From assembly GCA_002298155.1 (NCBI GenBank), contig DBME01000410.1, positions 1 through 6,918 of the forward strand: a stretch of 6,918 nucleotides of DNA, given 5' to 3'. Within the stretch, counting starts at the first letter, position 1; each line of letters opens with the position of its first letter. The position numbers were made by a program, and so were the translations under genes. The notes under the pieces were generated by a model. That model made no database searches. It had not been told where the DNA came from and worked only from the letters and a program-made list of their open reading frames with translations. Shown one piece after another: positions 5,491 to 6,918 of the stretch. Source of the stretch: Holophagaceae bacterium UBA706 (GTDB taxonomy: Bacteria; Acidobacteriota; Holophagae; Holophagales; Holophagaceae).

Positions 5491-6627
5491 GAAGGGCTCC
5501 TTCAGGCCCACGAGGCTGGCGAAGTTCTTCAGGCGCTCCAGGTGGCTCTGGCCCACCCGGGTGAGGGCGGGGTAGACCAGCATCCCTTCCCGGGTCTCCA
5601 CGCCCTCCACGAGGATCTGGCCCGGCTGGAGGGTGTCGTGGGTGGCCAGGTGCGGCAGGTCGGGGTTCTCCTCCACGGCGCGGTCGGGCTGGTCCAGGGC
5701 GTGCGTGAGGGCGTCCAGGACGCGGGGGTCGTAGCAGATGCGCTGCTGGCCCATGGCGTCCAGGGCGGCGGGACTCGACCCCTTGCGCTCCAGGAGGTCA
5801 AGGTAGTCGGAGGCCACCTTGAGGATCCGCGCCGCCAGGGGGATCTCCTCCTCCCGCAGATGGGCGTGGGGGAAGCCCGAGCCGTCGAAGTTCTTGTGCA
5901 TGAAGAGGATGGCCGAGGCCACCTCGTCCATGCGGGGGATGTGGCGGATGAGGCCCGAGCTGATCTCGGGCAGGCGGGTCAAGGTCTCCTGCTCCGGGTC
6001 GGTGAGGTGCTCGCCCTTGCGCAGGCGCGCCATGACATCGGGGGGGATCGTCAGGGCGCCGATCTGGGAGAGGGTGGACGCCACCCCCACCACCCAGGGG
6101 GATTCCAGCCCCAGGACCCGGGCGATCTTCTGGGACAGCGGGGCCAGGGCCTGGGCGCGGGAGAAGGCCGTGGTGTCCGCGATGGCCAGGAGCTCCACCA
6201 GGAGATCGAGGGTCCCCTTGAGGGTGCCCTCCACGAGCTCCTTCTCCGCGGTGACGAGCTGGTACTGCTTGATGCCCGCCTCCAGGGAGAGGGCCAGGAC
6301 ATCGGGCTCGCAGGGCTTGGTGAGGAATCGGAAGATGTTCCCCTGGTTCACGGCCTGGATGGCGGTCTCCTGGTCGGCGTTGCCCGTGAGCATGATGCGC
6401 ACGGTGTCCGGGGCGATGGCGCGGGCCTCGGAGAGGAGCTGGATGCCGTCCATGCCGGGCATGCGCATGTCCGAGAGGATCACGGCGTAGGGTTCCGGCC
6501 CCCGGATGAGGGCCAGGGCCTCCTCGCCGCCCTGGGCGGTGTCGAAGCGGAACCGCTTGCGCAGGACGCGGGTGTAGGCCGACAGGATGTTGGGGTCGTC
6601 GTCGACGAGGAGGACCTTGCTGTTCAC
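5476..6627 (-). CDS. Response regulator with degenerate HD-GYP (RpfG-like) domain
   Basis: This 383-aa protein begins with a receiver domain (1-120): the acidic pocket at D9-D11, phospho-acceptor D53 in VILSDMRMPGMDG, T81 and K104 are all present, so it can be phosphorylated. An HD-GYP-like domain follows at about 135-290. Where catalytic members have HDIGK it has SQIGA (187-191), and the HHExxDGxGYP motif reads MHKNFDGSGFP (243-253), so most metal ligands are lost and c-di-GMP hydrolysis is unlikely. A C-terminal segment (about 325-375, LQPGQILVEGV and LERLKNF) resembles the small beta domain seen after such HD domains. Start choice: GTG 6627 gives a standard receiver N terminus, has GGGAGG four bases upstream and overlaps the upstream HDOD stop as GTGA. 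An in-frame ATG at 6657 would add ten residues with no ribosome binding site. Its kinase is unknown. Relatives with LSQIG are a known non-canonical subfamily. Confidence 0.9.
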   Translation of the reverse strand: MNSKVLLVDDDPNILSAYTRVLRKRFRFDTAQGGEEALALIRGPEPYAVILSDMRMPGMDGIQLLSEARAIAPDTVRIMLTGNADQETAIQAVNQGNIFRFLTKPCEPDVLALSLEAGIKQYQLVTAEKELVEGTLKGTLDLLVELLAIADTTAFSRAQALAPLSQKIARVLGLESPWVVGVASTLSQIGALTIPPDVMARLRKGEHLTDPEQETLTRLPEISSGLIRHIPRMDEVASAILFMHKNFDGSGFPHAHLREEEIPLAARILKVASDYLDLLERKGSSPAALDAMGQQRICYDPRVLDALTHALDQPDRAVEENPDLPHLATHDTLQPGQILVEGVETREGMLVYPALTRVGQSHLERLKNFASLVGLKEPFLVLG

Positions 6628-6918
6628 GCTCCCTCCCGGGAAAGAAGTTGTCGCCATGCGGGAAGCCGTTGCGGGAAACCCGCCCCGGCGAGGTGGCCCT
6701 CGTCCGACCCGCCCGAGGCCACGTGCACCGCCACCAGGGCCAGGGAGGCCCCGTCGGAAGCGCGGCCGGGTTCGCGGTGGTGCCCCACGATGTCGAGCAG
6801 CGGGGCCGGAAGGCCCGCCAGGTTGAGGAAGTGCCGCGAGAGGGCGGGCAGGTCCAGGCCTTCCGTGGACCGCCCCGGCAGGGCCGATGCCAGGATGAGC
6901 GGGCCCGCCGCCGTCAGG
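6624..6918 (-). CDS. HDOD-domain protein, C-terminal part (continues beyond window)
   Basis: A minus-strand frame is open from the right edge and ends at TGA 6624-6626, giving 97 residues with no in-window start. It carries the end of an HDOD-type domain: the helix LSRHFLNLAGLPAPLLDIVGHHREP (26-50) with the paired histidines HH (46-47), then SLALVAVHVASGG (58-70), where HDOD proteins usually have an LA-hVHLAD helix. A short tail, FPQRLPAWRQLL, closes it. HDOD proteins are non-hydrolytic HD relatives used in signalling and regulation; the N-terminal architecture is not visible. Its stop overlaps the GTG start of the response-regulator gene by four bases, so the two are translationally coupled and probably function in one pathway. 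An HD-GYP or other HD family is the main alternative assignment. Confidence 0.75.
   Translation of the reverse strand, partial: LTAAGPLILASALPGRSTEGLDLPALSRHFLNLAGLPAPLLDIVGHHREPGRASDGASLALVAVHVASGGSDEGHLAGAGFPQRLPAWRQLLSREGA

Noticed and set aside
6628..6657. Upstream ATG start for the response regulator
   Set aside because: No Shine-Dalgarno there. The GTG at 6627 has one, overlaps the upstream stop as GTGA, and gives the usual receiver N terminus.

Overview
This is a high-GC bacterial window that reads as a chromosomal stretch from an acidobacterium of the Holophagae type (Geothrix/Holophaga relatives). That placement is an inference. It rests on base composition, many small lineage-type hypotheticals, and the style of the signalling proteins (PAS kinases with an AAGI/GKGTGQGLAI transmitter, a REC plus degenerate HD regulator, HDOD, and a Cys-rich output tail). 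No rRNA or other marker gene is present to settle it. There is no sign of phage, insertion sequence or CRISPR.

Left part (1-2932). The window opens inside the 3' end of a plus-strand tRNA, probably tRNA-Pro. A strong hairpin follows that can act as a terminator in both directions. A small minus-strand hypothetical gene (148-432) runs toward it. Next to the hairpin is a short inverted look-alike of a tRNA 3' end. After about 415 bases without a convincing gene come five plus-strand genes: a lipoprotein made of two copies of one domain (849-1457), a tiny exported Pro/Arg-rich protein whose Shine-Dalgarno overlaps the lipoprotein stop codon (1466-1708), a two-helix membrane miniprotein (1763-1987), a UPF0158 protein (2058-2492) and an SRPBCC/AHSA1-type protein (2519-2932).

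Right part (2933-6918) is a signalling island. A Cache-HAMP sensor with a four-cysteine C-terminal tail and no kinase or cyclase domain (2933-4333, minus) is divergent from a two-PAS histidine-kinase-like protein (4432-5490, plus). The kinase-like protein has lost the middle of its transmitter: the phospho-accepting H-box and the N and G1 ATP-binding boxes are gone, joined in frame to a retained F/G2 segment. Convergent with it is a REC plus degenerate HD-GYP response regulator (5476-6627, minus). That regulator is translationally coupled, through a GTGA overlap, to an upstream HDOD-domain gene that enters from the right edge (6624-6918, minus). A perfect 9-bp inverted repeat brackets the gap between the two divergent sensor genes and is a candidate shared operator.

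The most interesting points are the in-frame loss of the kinase core, the clustering of three signalling proteins that each appear to lack the usual catalytic output, and the inverted repeat between the divergent sensors. The HDOD-RR pair looks like an intact operon. The kinase-like gene is either recently broken or has been kept as a non-catalytic PAS protein.
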